DNA of 12,733 nucleotides from NCBI GenBank assembly GCA_937915955.1, contig CALGIB010000714.1, positions 1 through 12,733 on the forward strand, given 5' to 3'. A program made the translations under genes and the position numbers. The DNA comes from an uncultured Pseudomonadota bacterium. GTDB lineage: Bacteria > Myxococcota_A > UBA796 > CAJQPC01. The notes beneath the pieces are model-generated. The model was not told the origin of the DNA and did not search any database. It worked only from the letters and a program-made list of their open reading frames with translations. This document shows, one piece after another, positions 6,375 to 12,733 of the stretch (position 1 is the first letter of the stretch; every line of letters starts with the position of its first letter).

Positions 6375-7577
6375 TCACCGCGCGGAGGACTGGACCGCGA
6401 AGCCCGCGCCCTCGACCGCCTCGACCAGCACTGCGTGGTCGACCAGGCCATCGACGATGGCCGTTCCATCCTCGTAGCTGACCAGCGCGCTGGTCACACC
6501 GACCGTAGCGCCCAGCACCCGCTCGAGGCGCGCCGCGCAGCCCTTGCAGGTCATCCCCGTCACCGGCAGCGTCTGCGTCGTCGTCGTCGGGGCCTGTCGG
6601 GCGCGCCAGGCATGCCGCGCGTCCACGAAGGCGAACCAGAGGATCATCGCGCTCAGCAGCACCGCGCTGGCCGTGGCCCACCACGCCGAGCCGTGCTCGT
6701 GCGCCGCGACGGTGCCCGTGCTCGTCAGGACCCAGTCGAAGCTCCAGCCCAGCCCGACGCTGCCGACCAGGATCGTGCCCAGGTAGATGGCCGTCGTGCG
6801 CACGCCGAAGCCCCGGTAGATGGCGCCCAGCGTCGCGACGTTGGTCGCCGGTCCGGCCATCAGGAAGACCAGGGCCGCGCCCGCCGGCATGCCGCCCGCG
6901 ACCAGGGCCGCGGCGATCGGCACCGAGGCCGTCGCGCAGACGTACAGCGGCACCGCGACGACCAGCACCGCCAGCATGCCCAGCAGGCCGCTGCCCGCGC
7001 TGAGGGAGCTCAGCCAGCTCTCGGGCACCCAGACGGTGATGGCGGCGGAGGCCAGCACGCCGAAGACCAGCCAGCCCCAGATGGTCTGGACCAGCTGCAG
7101 GCCGTGGTCCCAGGCGCCTCGCCAGCTCCGCGCCGCGGCGGCGTGCTCGTGCGCGCCCTCGATCACGTGGTCTTCGCCGGTCAGGCCGACCAGCCCCCCG
7201 CCGATGAGCCCCGTCAGCGCGGCCGCGCCCACCTTGAACAGCGCGAAGGGCCAGCCCAGGAAGCTGGCGGCCACCAACACCGAGTCGATGCCCGTCTGGG
7301 GGGTCGAGATCATGAAGCCGATCGACGCCGCGTCGCTGGCGCCGTCCTTCTTGAGGCCCAGGCCGGCGGGGATGACCCCGCAGCTGCAGAGCGGCAGGGG
7401 CACGCCGAAGAGCACCGCCTTGAGCACGCCCCAGCGGCCGGTCAGGTTGCGCTTGAGGAAGTCGGGCGGCAGCCACTTGTGCAGCAGCGCGCTGACGACC
7501 GCGCCCAGCAGCAGCCAGGGGGCCAGCTCCAACATCACGTCCCAGGCGGCGGCCAGCAGCTCGGTCAGGTGGCTCAT
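6375..7577 (-). CDS. SO_0444-type Cu/Zn efflux permease fused to an HMA domain
   Basis: This 400-residue protein is a membrane permease of the DUF318/SO_0444 type, which exports copper or zinc across the inner membrane. Features are about eight hydrophobic segments, the metal-site motif PLCSCGVIPAGLGLKKDGAS (C64, C66), STPQTGIDS at 91-99, a second half with PLYVCATASVP (C214) and AGPATNVATLGAIYRG, and two HEH motifs in loops (143-145 and 293-295). A TTTT linker leads into a C-terminal heavy-metal-associated domain, LPVTGMTCKGCAARLERVL, with CxxC at C344 and C347. Its start ATG overlaps the csoR stop (ATGA), so translation is coupled. The neighbouring CsoR and its operators point to copper as the signal and probable cargo. 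The tail may deliver Cu(I) to the channel or sense it. Confidence 0.88.
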   Translation of the reverse strand: MSHLTELLAAAWDVMLELAPWLLLGAVVSALLHKWLPPDFLKRNLTGRWGVLKAVLFGVPLPLCSCGVIPAGLGLKKDGASDAASIGFMISTPQTGIDSVLVAASFLGWPFALFKVGAAALTGLIGGGLVGLTGEDHVIEGAHEHAAAARSWRGAWDHGLQLVQTIWGWLVFGVLASAAITVWVPESWLSSLSAGSGLLGMLAVLVVAVPLYVCATASVPIAAALVAGGMPAGAALVFLMAGPATNVATLGAIYRGFGVRTTAIYLGTILVGSVGLGWSFDWVLTSTGTVAAHEHGSAWWATASAVLLSAMILWFAFVDARHAWRARQAPTTTTQTLPVTGMTCKGCAARLERVLGATVGVTSALVSYEDGTAIVDGLVDHAVLVEAVEGAGFAVQSSAR

Positions 7578-7864
7578 CGCGACGCTCCGTAGCGGGAGAA
7601 GACGTCCATCAGCTCCTCGACGTGGGCCTGTCGGTGCTCCGCGTCCCCCGAGCTGAAGGCCTCGGTCACGCAGCTCTCGATGTGGCTCCGCAGCAGGACC
7701 TCGCCCGCGCGACCGAGCGCGCCCCGGGCGGCGGCGATCTGGGTGAGCACGTCGGTGCAGTAGGCGTCCTCGTCGACCATCCTGCGGACGGCAGCGATCT
7801 GTCCCTCGGCCCGCTTGAGGCGGGTGAGCAGGCGCTTCTTTGCTTCAGGATCTCGCACGTTCAT
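7574..7864 (-). CDS. csoR: CsoR-family copper-sensing repressor
   Basis: This 96-residue all-helical protein is of the CsoR/RcnR family and would repress its own operon until Cu(I) binds. It has the CsoR ligand set C36, H61 and C65 (AYC at 34-36 and SHIESC at 60-65), at the same numbers as the Mycobacterium tuberculosis protein, with the second-shell Y35. RcnR- and FrmR-type patterns do not fit as well. The conserved basic helix KKRLLTRLKRAEGQI is at 9-23. It sits directly behind two inverted-repeat operators and overlaps the permease gene by 4 nt (ATGA). The annotated ATG lies 3 nt after AGGGG, which is close for a ribosome site. The GTG two codons later has better spacing and cannot be excluded. 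Confidence 0.93.
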   Translation of the reverse strand: MNVRDPEAKKRLLTRLKRAEGQIAAVRRMVDEDAYCTDVLTQIAAARGALGRAGEVLLRSHIESCVTEAFSSGDAEHRQAHVEELMDVFSRYGASR

Positions 7865-7865
7865 A

Positions 7866-7880
7866 TACCCCTGGGGGGTA
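7866..7880. promoter_or_regulatory. CsoR operator 1
   Basis: TACCCCTGGGGGGTA: arms TACCCC and GGGGTA around a 3-bp centre. This matches the G/C-tract palindrome form known for CsoR. It ends one base from the csoR start codon, so it covers the ribosome site and probable transcription start. Confidence 0.8.
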
Positions 7881-7885
7881 CTGTA

Positions 7886-7891
7886 ATCATA
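7886..7891 (-). promoter_or_regulatory. Probable -10 box of the csoR operon
   Basis: The minus strand reads TATGAT, one mismatch from TATAAT, between and touching the two operators. Transcription would start near 7879, inside operator 1, giving a leader of about 15 nt. No clear -35 is seen at the proper distance. Confidence 0.45.
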
Positions 7892-7905
7892 CCCCCTGGG
7901 GGTAT
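7889..7905. promoter_or_regulatory. CsoR operator 2 (perfect palindrome)
   Basis: ATACCCCCTGGGGGTAT is a perfect inverted repeat with 8-bp arms and a single central base. Its centre is 24 bp from that of operator 1, and it overlaps the csoR -10 box, which explains repression. It also lies 62 bp before the divergent kinase gene. Confidence 0.85.
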
Positions 7906-7955
7906 CAAGAGCGTTCGTGAAGGCGGGCCATCCGGGCGGCGGTGCGCGGACCTCG

Positions 7956-7961
7956 TAGACT
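7956..7961 (+). promoter_or_regulatory. Possible -10 element for a leaderless kinase mRNA
   Basis: TAGACT fits TANNNT and ends 6 nt before the GTG at 7968. No Shine-Dalgarno sequence is present. The arrangement is the same as before the NmrA-like gene (TAAGAT, 6 nt, start). No convincing -35. Confidence 0.3.
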
Positions 7962-7967
7962 GCTCGG

Positions 7968-10154
7968 GTGATCCCTCCAGACCTGCTGCTGGCGCTCGAT
8001 CTCGAGCCGGACGAAGCGTCCCGGCTCTGGTCGGACTGGGGCGGGGACGATCCCTACCGCTTTGTCGCCTGGCTGCACGAGCAGGGCCACATCGACCGAC
8101 GCCACTTCCTGGAGCTCGAGGGCCTGGGTGAGCTGCGGCTGGACGAGCTCCCCATGGACAGCCTCGAGCCGCTCGAGGACTCCGATCGGCTGCTCGAGGG
8201 CTACGACGTGCTCGGTCCCGTGGGGCGCGGCGCCATGGGCGAGGTCTTCGTCGTCCGCGAGGAGGACCTGGGTCGACGCGTCGCCTTGAAGCGCTTGAAG
8301 GGCGAGATGCTGGGCGAGCGCGCGATCCAGGCCCGCTTCTACCGCGAGGCCCAGATCACGGCCCAGCTCGAGCACCCGGCCATCGTGCCGGTCTACCGGC
8401 TCGAGCGCGCCGGCGTCGAGATCGCCTACACGATGAAGCTGGTCGAGGGCCACACGCTGAAGGACTACATGCGGGAGGCCCGGGCCCAGCTGGACGCGGG
8501 CCGCCCTCCCGGCGAGCACTACGCCCTGGGCACCCGCCTGCGCTACCTGCTGCGGGTCTGCGAGGCCCTGCACTACGCGCACACGCGCGGCTTCCTGCAC
8601 CGGGACATCAAGCCCAGCAACATCATGCTGGGGTCCTTCGGCGAGGTCTACCTGATGGACTGGGGCATCGCTCGGCGCATCGAGGGCGAGGCCGACGACC
8701 TGGAGGCGCTCAGCCGGCTGGCCTTCGACGAGGACGTCGCGCTCGAGGCCACGCGGCTCGGCGTAGCGCTGGGCACCCCCGGCTATATGGCCCCCGAGCA
8801 GGCGCTGGGCGATCCGGAGCTGGGCGTGGCGGCCGAGGTCTACAGCCTGGGCGTGGTGCTGCAGGAGCTCTGCACCCTGCGGCAAGCCCGCCCTGGGACG
8901 AGCTCGGATGAGCTGCTGGCCGTGGCCCGGGTCGGCCGCCTCTCTCCCATCGAGCCCTACCAGGGGCTCGACCCGGTGGATCCCGAGCTGCGCGCCATCA
9001 TCGAGGCCGCCACCCAGCTCAAGCCGCGAGACCGCTACCCCACGGTGCAGGCCATGCTGGAGGACGTGGAGCGCTACCTGGACGGCCGCTCCGTCAGCGT
9101 GCTGGCCGACAGCGCGCTGCGCCGGCTGGAGCGCTGGATCGGGCGTCGGACCACGCTGGTGGTCGCCCTGGTGGCCGGGCTCCTGCTGACGATGCTGGGC
9201 ACCATCTCGCTGAACCTGCTCCGTGAGACCGAGCTCCTCCGCGCCGATCGGCGGGGCGAGCGCAGCCAGGATGACCTGCTGCAGCTGGCCTCGGGCCGCG
9301 CCGAGGACATCGACCGCTCGCTGGGGGGGGTCGAGATTCAGGTGTACATGCTCGAGGGCGCCGCCCTGCAGGCCCTCATGGCGGGGGGCTCAGCGAGCCC
9401 GGAGCCGGCCTTTCTGCTCGAGGACTTCCGCGACCCCGAGCTCGCGCCCGGGGGCCTGGCGCCGCAGGAGGGCTACGCGGCGCTGGTGGACCTGGGGATG
9501 CCCGTCTTCGTGCCGGCGCCCGAGCTGGCGCCGGACCGTGCGCTGGAGCTGGCCGCGCAGCTGGCCCCGCTTCGCTACGCGCTGCGCCAGGCGCTGGACG
9601 GTCAGGCTTCGCTGGACTGGGCCTATCTGGGCACCGAGGACGGCCTGATGATGGGCCTGCCAGGCACCGGCGACTACCCCGAGGGCTACGACCCCCGCGC
9701 GCGCCCCTGGTACCAGGAGGCGATGGCTGGCGAGGAGCTGGTCTGGGGCCGGCCCTATCAGGACGAGCTCGGCCAGGGCTGGCTGGTGCCCTGCTCGACG
9801 GCCGTGCGTAGCCCCAGCGGCCGCCTGCTCGGCGTGGTCGGCGTGGACCTGTCGCTGGCCCAGCTGACCGAGCGCCTGCTGGACACCGCGGGTCTGGGCG
9901 AGGTGCGCAGCACCTGGATCCTCGACGACAAGGCGCAGGTCGTGGCCACCAGCTCGGACTGGCGCATCTCGGAGCAGGGCATGCCCAACTTCGGGCTCCC
10001 GGCCGTCATCCAGGCCATTCGGCGCGGGGACGGCAGGGGCGTGTACTTCCAGGACATCGCCGCTGGCGAGGAGGTCACGCTGGTGCTGGAGCTGGAGCGG
10101 CTGGGCTGGTACTACGCGGTCGTGGCGGACGGCGCCCGGGTCAGGGCACATTGA
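7968..10154 (+). CDS. Transmembrane Ser/Thr protein kinase with C-terminal Cache sensor domain
   Basis: This 728-residue protein has an acidic N-terminal region (1-78), then a Hanks-type kinase domain (about 79-375). The Gly-rich loop is GRGAMGEV (86-93), the ATP lysine K108 is in VALKRL, E127 is the helix-C glutamate, the catalytic loop is HRDIKPSN (211-218), DWG (231-233) replaces DFG, and APEQ is at 275-278. All catalytic residues are present, so it should be active. A single hydrophobic span, about 396-416, follows a basic stretch. The remaining ~310 residues resemble a double-Cache sensor: YDPRARPWYQEAM (574-586), PYQDELGQGW, STAVRSPSGRLLGVVGVDLS, and a closing LGWYYAVVAD. The kinase would be cytoplasmic and the sensor periplasmic, binding a small ligand. 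Its GTG start is divergent from the csoR operon. The kinase call is firm; the Cache call is strong from motifs; the ligand is unknown. Confidence 0.92.
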   Translation: MIPPDLLLALDLEPDEASRLWSDWGGDDPYRFVAWLHEQGHIDRRHFLELEGLGELRLDELPMDSLEPLEDSDRLLEGYDVLGPVGRGAMGEVFVVREEDLGRRVALKRLKGEMLGERAIQARFYREAQITAQLEHPAIVPVYRLERAGVEIAYTMKLVEGHTLKDYMREARAQLDAGRPPGEHYALGTRLRYLLRVCEALHYAHTRGFLHRDIKPSNIMLGSFGEVYLMDWGIARRIEGEADDLEALSRLAFDEDVALEATRLGVALGTPGYMAPEQALGDPELGVAAEVYSLGVVLQELCTLRQARPGTSSDELLAVARVGRLSPIEPYQGLDPVDPELRAIIEAATQLKPRDRYPTVQAMLEDVERYLDGRSVSVLADSALRRLERWIGRRTTLVVALVAGLLLTMLGTISLNLLRETELLRADRRGERSQDDLLQLASGRAEDIDRSLGGVEIQVYMLEGAALQALMAGGSASPEPAFLLEDFRDPELAPGGLAPQEGYAALVDLGMPVFVPAPELAPDRALELAAQLAPLRYALRQALDGQASLDWAYLGTEDGLMMGLPGTGDYPEGYDPRARPWYQEAMAGEELVWGRPYQDELGQGWLVPCSTAVRSPSGRLLGVVGVDLSLAQLTERLLDTAGLGEVRSTWILDDKAQVVATSSDWRISEQGMPNFGLPAVIQAIRRGDGRGVYFQDIAAGEEVTLVLELERLGWYYAVVADGARVRAH

Positions 10155-10215
10155 GCCGGTTGGAACCCCCTTGGCCGGACGAGGGTCTGCAGGGCCCTGG
10201 CGTTGATCCGATGAG

Positions 10216-10671
10216 GTGCAGGTGCTCACCCTCCTGATCGCACTGACCCTGAGCCCGCCGAGCCGGGCGGCTCGCGGCACCGTCGAGCAAGAGGCTCACA
10301 CCTCGCCGGACGAGAAGATCCACTTCGCCGTCAGCGCCATCGAGGAGATGTGGAGCACCCACGCGCAGGTGGCCGAGCAGCTCCGAGCCTCGGAGCAGGG
10401 GCAGGATCGAACCCTGTGCCTGGATGAAAAACTGGACGATCTCGAACACTTGATCGTCGCTGCCGAGGCCGCCACCCTGTCCATTCCGCTGGCCCTCGCC
10501 GACGGTGAGCGGCAGCTGGCCGAGCTCGAGTTCCGCAAGGTCAGCATCGCGCTGTCGCGAACCCGACAGACCCGACAGGCCGCGGCGATGTGTGGGAGCG
10601 AGCCCCTGGAGCGGGCCCCGCAGGCCCCCGACGCGGACTCGGCGGGCTGGGGCGGCGTTCAGCTCGACTGA
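10216..10671 (+). CDS. Small predicted exported protein with two cysteines, unknown function
   Basis: I do not recognise a named function. The 151-residue product opens with a hydrophobic segment, VLTLLIALTLSPPSRA, that could be a signal peptide cut after SRA, although the usual basic residues before it are missing. The mature part is helical and charged, with a segment TLCLDEKLDDLEHLIVAAEA, later ELEFRKVSIALSRTRQ, and a second Cys in AAMCGSE. The C-DEKL start, EFRK middle and late Cys are reminiscent of small periplasmic helical proteins seen in myxobacteria (an impression from memory). An in-frame TGA at 10204 limits the start to GTG at 10216, or GTG at 10222, which has GAGG 5 nt upstream and may be better. 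It lies 61 bp after the kinase gene and could be cotranscribed. Its end overlaps the convergent double-CxxC gene by 13 bp. Confidence 0.68.
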   Translation: MQVLTLLIALTLSPPSRAARGTVEQEAHTSPDEKIHFAVSAIEEMWSTHAQVAEQLRASEQGQDRTLCLDEKLDDLEHLIVAAEAATLSIPLALADGERQLAELEFRKVSIALSRTRQTRQAAAMCGSEPLERAPQAPDADSAGWGGVQLD

Positions 10672-10835
10672 GGCGTCTCGACCCGTCGGCAAGCGCGGCA
10701 CACGAAGTGGATCCGTCCTCCGTCACCGCGCCCGGAGGTGGGCCCGACCGGCTGGAACAGCCAGGCGAAGACGGCGTCCACGGGCCGGACCGCCCTGCAG
10801 CGGTCGCAGCGCAGCGAGGGCCTCCAGACCTTCAC
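10659..10835 (-). CDS. 58-residue double-CxxC (zinc-ribbon-like) protein
   Basis: A short gene starts GTG at 10835 and ends TGA at 10659. Its start overlaps the stop of the upstream membrane-protein gene as GTGA, a classic coupling arrangement. The product has CDRC (C10, C13) near the start, a middle AVFAWLFQPVGPTSG, and CRAC (C46, C49) near the end: four cysteines fit to bind one zinc ion. No DNA-binding helix is visible, so it may be a structural or protein-binding zinc ribbon. The last 13 bp overlap the end of the convergent exported-protein gene. It is easy to miss because the same frame stays open far upstream. Confidence 0.62.
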   Translation of the reverse strand: MKVWRPSLRCDRCRAVRPVDAVFAWLFQPVGPTSGRGDGGRIHFVCRACRRVETPQSS

Positions 10836-11671
10836 GGCTCCCGGGCCAGGAGCAGCTCGGAGAGCTCGGCGCCCTGCTCCACCGGGACGCCGGCGTCCTG
10901 AAGGCGCGCGACCCACTCCTCGAGGTCGGGGCTCAGCCCGTTGTCCTCGTACTGCTGCCCGCTGAGCGCGATCTCGTTGGCTCGGGCCTCGAGCCCTCGC
11001 GCCTGCCGCCCCAGATCCTCCGCCATCGCCAGCAGCTGGACGTCGTTGCCCTTCAGGTAGGCCTTGCGCTCGGCGTCCAGCTTGCGGTTCCGCAGCCAGA
11101 CCGCCGACGGCAGGCAGACCACGACGCTGTCCCTCGTGCGGACGACGTAGTCGTGGGACAGGACCTCGGTGACCAGCTCGGCCAGCTCGCCGCGCACGCC
11201 CATGAGCTGGGCCTGGACCTTGAGCCGGGCCTGGTGACGCCCCAGCTCGTGGTAGGCGACCAGGGCCAGGCCCGCGAGGGCCGGCGGGGTCAGCGCGACG
11301 AAGCTGCCGAAGATCGCGAAGAGCGCGCTGGTCGTGGCCGTCAGCACCATCCACACGCCGAACACGACCCACAGCACCCGGGGGGGCACTACGCCGGTGT
11401 TGAAGGGGTTGGGCTGGTCCAGGGTCCGTCGCTGGTCCTCCAGGGGCTCCAGCCGTCGAAACAGCCGCGCGATCATGCGCAACGTCTGGGTCGCCGGATC
11501 CTCGTCCTCACGCTCGGGGCCCAGGTCCAACAGCAGGCTGGCGGACAGCAGGCGCTGGCGCCACTGTCGGCTGTGGCCCTCGAGCGGCAGGGCCACCGCC
11601 AGGCTTGGGTCCAGCTCCAGTGTGCGGGTGGGCGTCTGTTCCACGCCTCGATGATGGCAGAGCGCCGGCAC
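10832..11671 (-). CDS. Two-TM membrane protein of unknown function
   Basis: I do not recognise this family. The 279-residue product has a hydrophilic N-terminus, two adjacent membrane helices (about 98-116 and 118-140, with VLWVVFGVWMVL and LAGLALVAY), and a soluble C-terminal part of ~135 residues. The C-terminal part is partly coiled-coil-like (charged heptads around 195-240, such as NRKLDAERKAYLKG). Both termini are probably on the same side of the membrane. The GTG start directly follows the fadH stop (TAG GTG) and has no ribosome site, so it may depend on termination and restart; GTG at 11644 is a second possibility. It is the middle gene of a fadH unit, overlapping the next gene by 4 nt. 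A link to lipid metabolism is only suggested by position. Confidence 0.75.
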   Translation of the reverse strand: MPALCHHRGVEQTPTRTLELDPSLAVALPLEGHSRQWRQRLLSASLLLDLGPEREDEDPATQTLRMIARLFRRLEPLEDQRRTLDQPNPFNTGVVPPRVLWVVFGVWMVLTATTSALFAIFGSFVALTPPALAGLALVAYHELGRHQARLKVQAQLMGVRGELAELVTEVLSHDYVVRTRDSVVVCLPSAVWLRNRKLDAERKAYLKGNDVQLLAMAEDLGRQARGLEARANEIALSGQQYEDNGLSPDLEEWVARLQDAGVPVEQGAELSELLLAREP

Positions 11672-12733
11672 CTACAGGGCCAGGGCCACCTCGGTGCCCT
11701 CGCGGATGGCGCGCTTGGCGTCCAGCTCGGCGGCCAGCGCGGCTCCTCCGATCACGTGCACAGAGAGGCCCTGGGCCTTCAGCGGCTCGAGCAGCGGTGC
11801 GAAGGAGACCTGCCCGGCGCAGACGACGACGTGGTCGACCTCGAGCAGCCTGGGCTGGCCCTTCACGGTGATGTGCAGCCCCGCGTCGTCCACCCTCACA
11901 TAGGCCACCTCGCCCAGCATCTCGACCCCGCGCTGCTTGAGCGTGGCCCGGTGGATCCAGCCGGTGGTCTTGCCCAGGCCCCCGCCCAGCTTGCCCTCCT
12001 TGCGCTGGAGCAAGAACACGCTGCGCTCGGAGCTGGGCTGGCGCGGGGCGATCAGGCCGCCGGGGCTGGCGTGCTCGCCGTCGATGCCCCACTCCGCCAG
12101 GAACTGCTCCAGGTCGGGCTCGTCGCGGTGAACATGGGTCAGGAACTCGGCCACGTCGAAGCCGATTCCGCCCGCGCCGATGAGCGCGACCCGACGCCCG
12201 ACCTCGGCCCCCTGGAGCACCTGCACGTAGGACAGCACCTTGGGGTGGTCGATGCCGGGGATGCGCAGCTCCCGAGGCTTGACGCCGGTGGCCAGCACGA
12301 CATCATCGAACATACTGAGATCGTTCAGCTCTGCTCGAGTGTTCAGACGCAGGTCCAGGCCGGTCTCCTCGATTCGGTGTCCGTAGTAGCGCAGGGTCTC
12401 CGCGAACTCGCCCTTGCCGGGGACCTGCTTGGCCAGGTTGAACTGGCCGCCGATGCGGTCGCTGGCCTCGAACAGGGTGACCTGGTGACCCAGCGCGGCC
12501 GCCTCGGTGGCGCAGGCCAGCCCGCCCGGGCCGGCGCCCACCACCGCGACGCGCTTGGTCGAGGACGAGCTCCTTCGAACGATCTCGGTCTCATGGCAGG
12601 CGCGTGGGTTGACCAGACAGGAGCACCGCTTGTTCTGGAAGATGTGGTCCAGGCAGGCCTGGTTGCAGGCGATGCAGGTGTTGATGGACTGGGGGTTGCC
12701 GGCCGCGGCCTTGTTCACGAAGTCCGGGTCTAG
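11672..12733 (-). CDS. fadH: 2,4-dienoyl-CoA reductase, C-terminal half (partial, cut by window end)
   Basis: FadH uses NADPH to reduce 2,4-dienoyl-CoA in the beta-oxidation of unsaturated fatty acids, passing electrons through FAD, a [4Fe-4S] cluster and FMN. The 353 residues visible are its C-terminal half. They include the cluster motif CIACNQAC followed by C-12-C, giving cysteines spaced 3, 4 and 12 as in E. coli FadH, and CLVNPRACHE. The FAD site VVGAGPGGLACATEAAALG follows, with GGQFNLAKQVPGK, and then an NADPH site LIGAGGIGFDVAEFL. The reading frame stays open to the window edge (LDPDFVNKAAAG), so the N-terminal TIM-barrel (Old Yellow Enzyme) half lies outside; the first in-frame GTG inside the window is not the true start. 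It is the first visible gene of the three-gene unit. Confidence 0.95.
   Translation of the reverse strand, partial: LDPDFVNKAAAGNPQSINTCIACNQACLDHIFQNKRCSCLVNPRACHETEIVRRSSSSTKRVAVVGAGPGGLACATEAAALGHQVTLFEASDRIGGQFNLAKQVPGKGEFAETLRYYGHRIEETGLDLRLNTRAELNDLSMFDDVVLATGVKPRELRIPGIDHPKVLSYVQVLQGAEVGRRVALIGAGGIGFDVAEFLTHVHRDEPDLEQFLAEWGIDGEHASPGGLIAPRQPSSERSVFLLQRKEGKLGGGLGKTTGWIHRATLKQRGVEMLGEVAYVRVDDAGLHITVKGQPRLLEVDHVVVCAGQVSFAPLLEPLKAQGLSVHVIGGAALAAELDAKRAIREGTEVALAL

Noticed and set aside
6309..7592. Plus-strand 427-codon frame over the copper operon
   Set aside because: It is antisense to the permease with its clear membrane helices and metal motifs; its composition is Arg/Gln/Ala-rich shadow sequence.
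7905..8885. Minus-strand 326-codon frame opposite the kinase
   Set aside because: The opposite strand carries all kinase motifs; this frame has none and is a shadow.
10155..10215. Terminator between the kinase and the small exported protein
   Set aside because: CAGGGCCCTG at about 10190-10199 is a short palindrome, but no stable stem plus T tract is present, so cotranscription cannot be excluded.
10505..12733. 742-codon plus-strand frame open to the window end
   Set aside because: It is antisense to fadH, the two-TM gene and the small double-CxxC gene, all supported by motifs or start-stop coupling.

Overview
The window is very GC-rich, uses GTG and TTG starts, and carries Hanks-type Ser/Thr kinase, FHA and winged-helix signalling genes together with FadH. 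This suggests a myxobacterium-like organism (Myxococcota or the former Deltaproteobacteria), but that placement is an inference from gene style, not from a marker gene. No rRNA, tRNA, CRISPR array, transposase or phage gene is visible.

Layout, left to right. (1) 1-224: a tandem array of a ~52-bp repeat. (2) 230-2828, minus strand: a two-gene unit with a cobalamin-binding radical SAM protein first and a SPASM-type radical SAM protein second. (3) 2888-4150, plus strand: a divergent NmrA-like NAD(P)-binding protein with an unassigned C-terminal extension. (4) 4155-5500: a damaged stretch. It holds an 8-bp microsatellite, a multiply frameshifted winged-helix (HTH_42/YcaQ-like) gene on the minus strand, a short orphan kinase N-terminus, and an FHA plus winged-helix regulator (5200-6110) with an apparent one-base frameshift. 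(5) 6201-6367: a second array of the same 52-bp repeat family on the other strand. (6) 6375-7864, minus strand: a copper-handling operon, csoR followed by an SO_0444-type permease fused to an HMA metallochaperone domain, behind two CsoR-type palindromic operators. (7) 7968-10154, plus strand: a transmembrane Ser/Thr kinase whose C-terminal half looks like an extracytoplasmic Cache sensor. (8) 10216-10671, plus strand: a small predicted exported protein. (9) 10659-12733, minus strand: fadH (cut by the window end), a two-TM protein and a 58-residue double-CxxC protein, arranged as a tightly coupled operon.

How the parts work together. The best supported functional unit is the copper module: the CsoR repressor, its operators, and the exporter with a metal-binding tail. 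The Cache kinase is transcribed away from it and shares the ~100-bp control region. The radical SAM pair is probably a dedicated modification pathway, but no substrate or precursor peptide is visible. The most unusual non-gene signal is the dispersed 52-bp repeat family, which in both places lies within 10 bp of a minus-strand stop codon.
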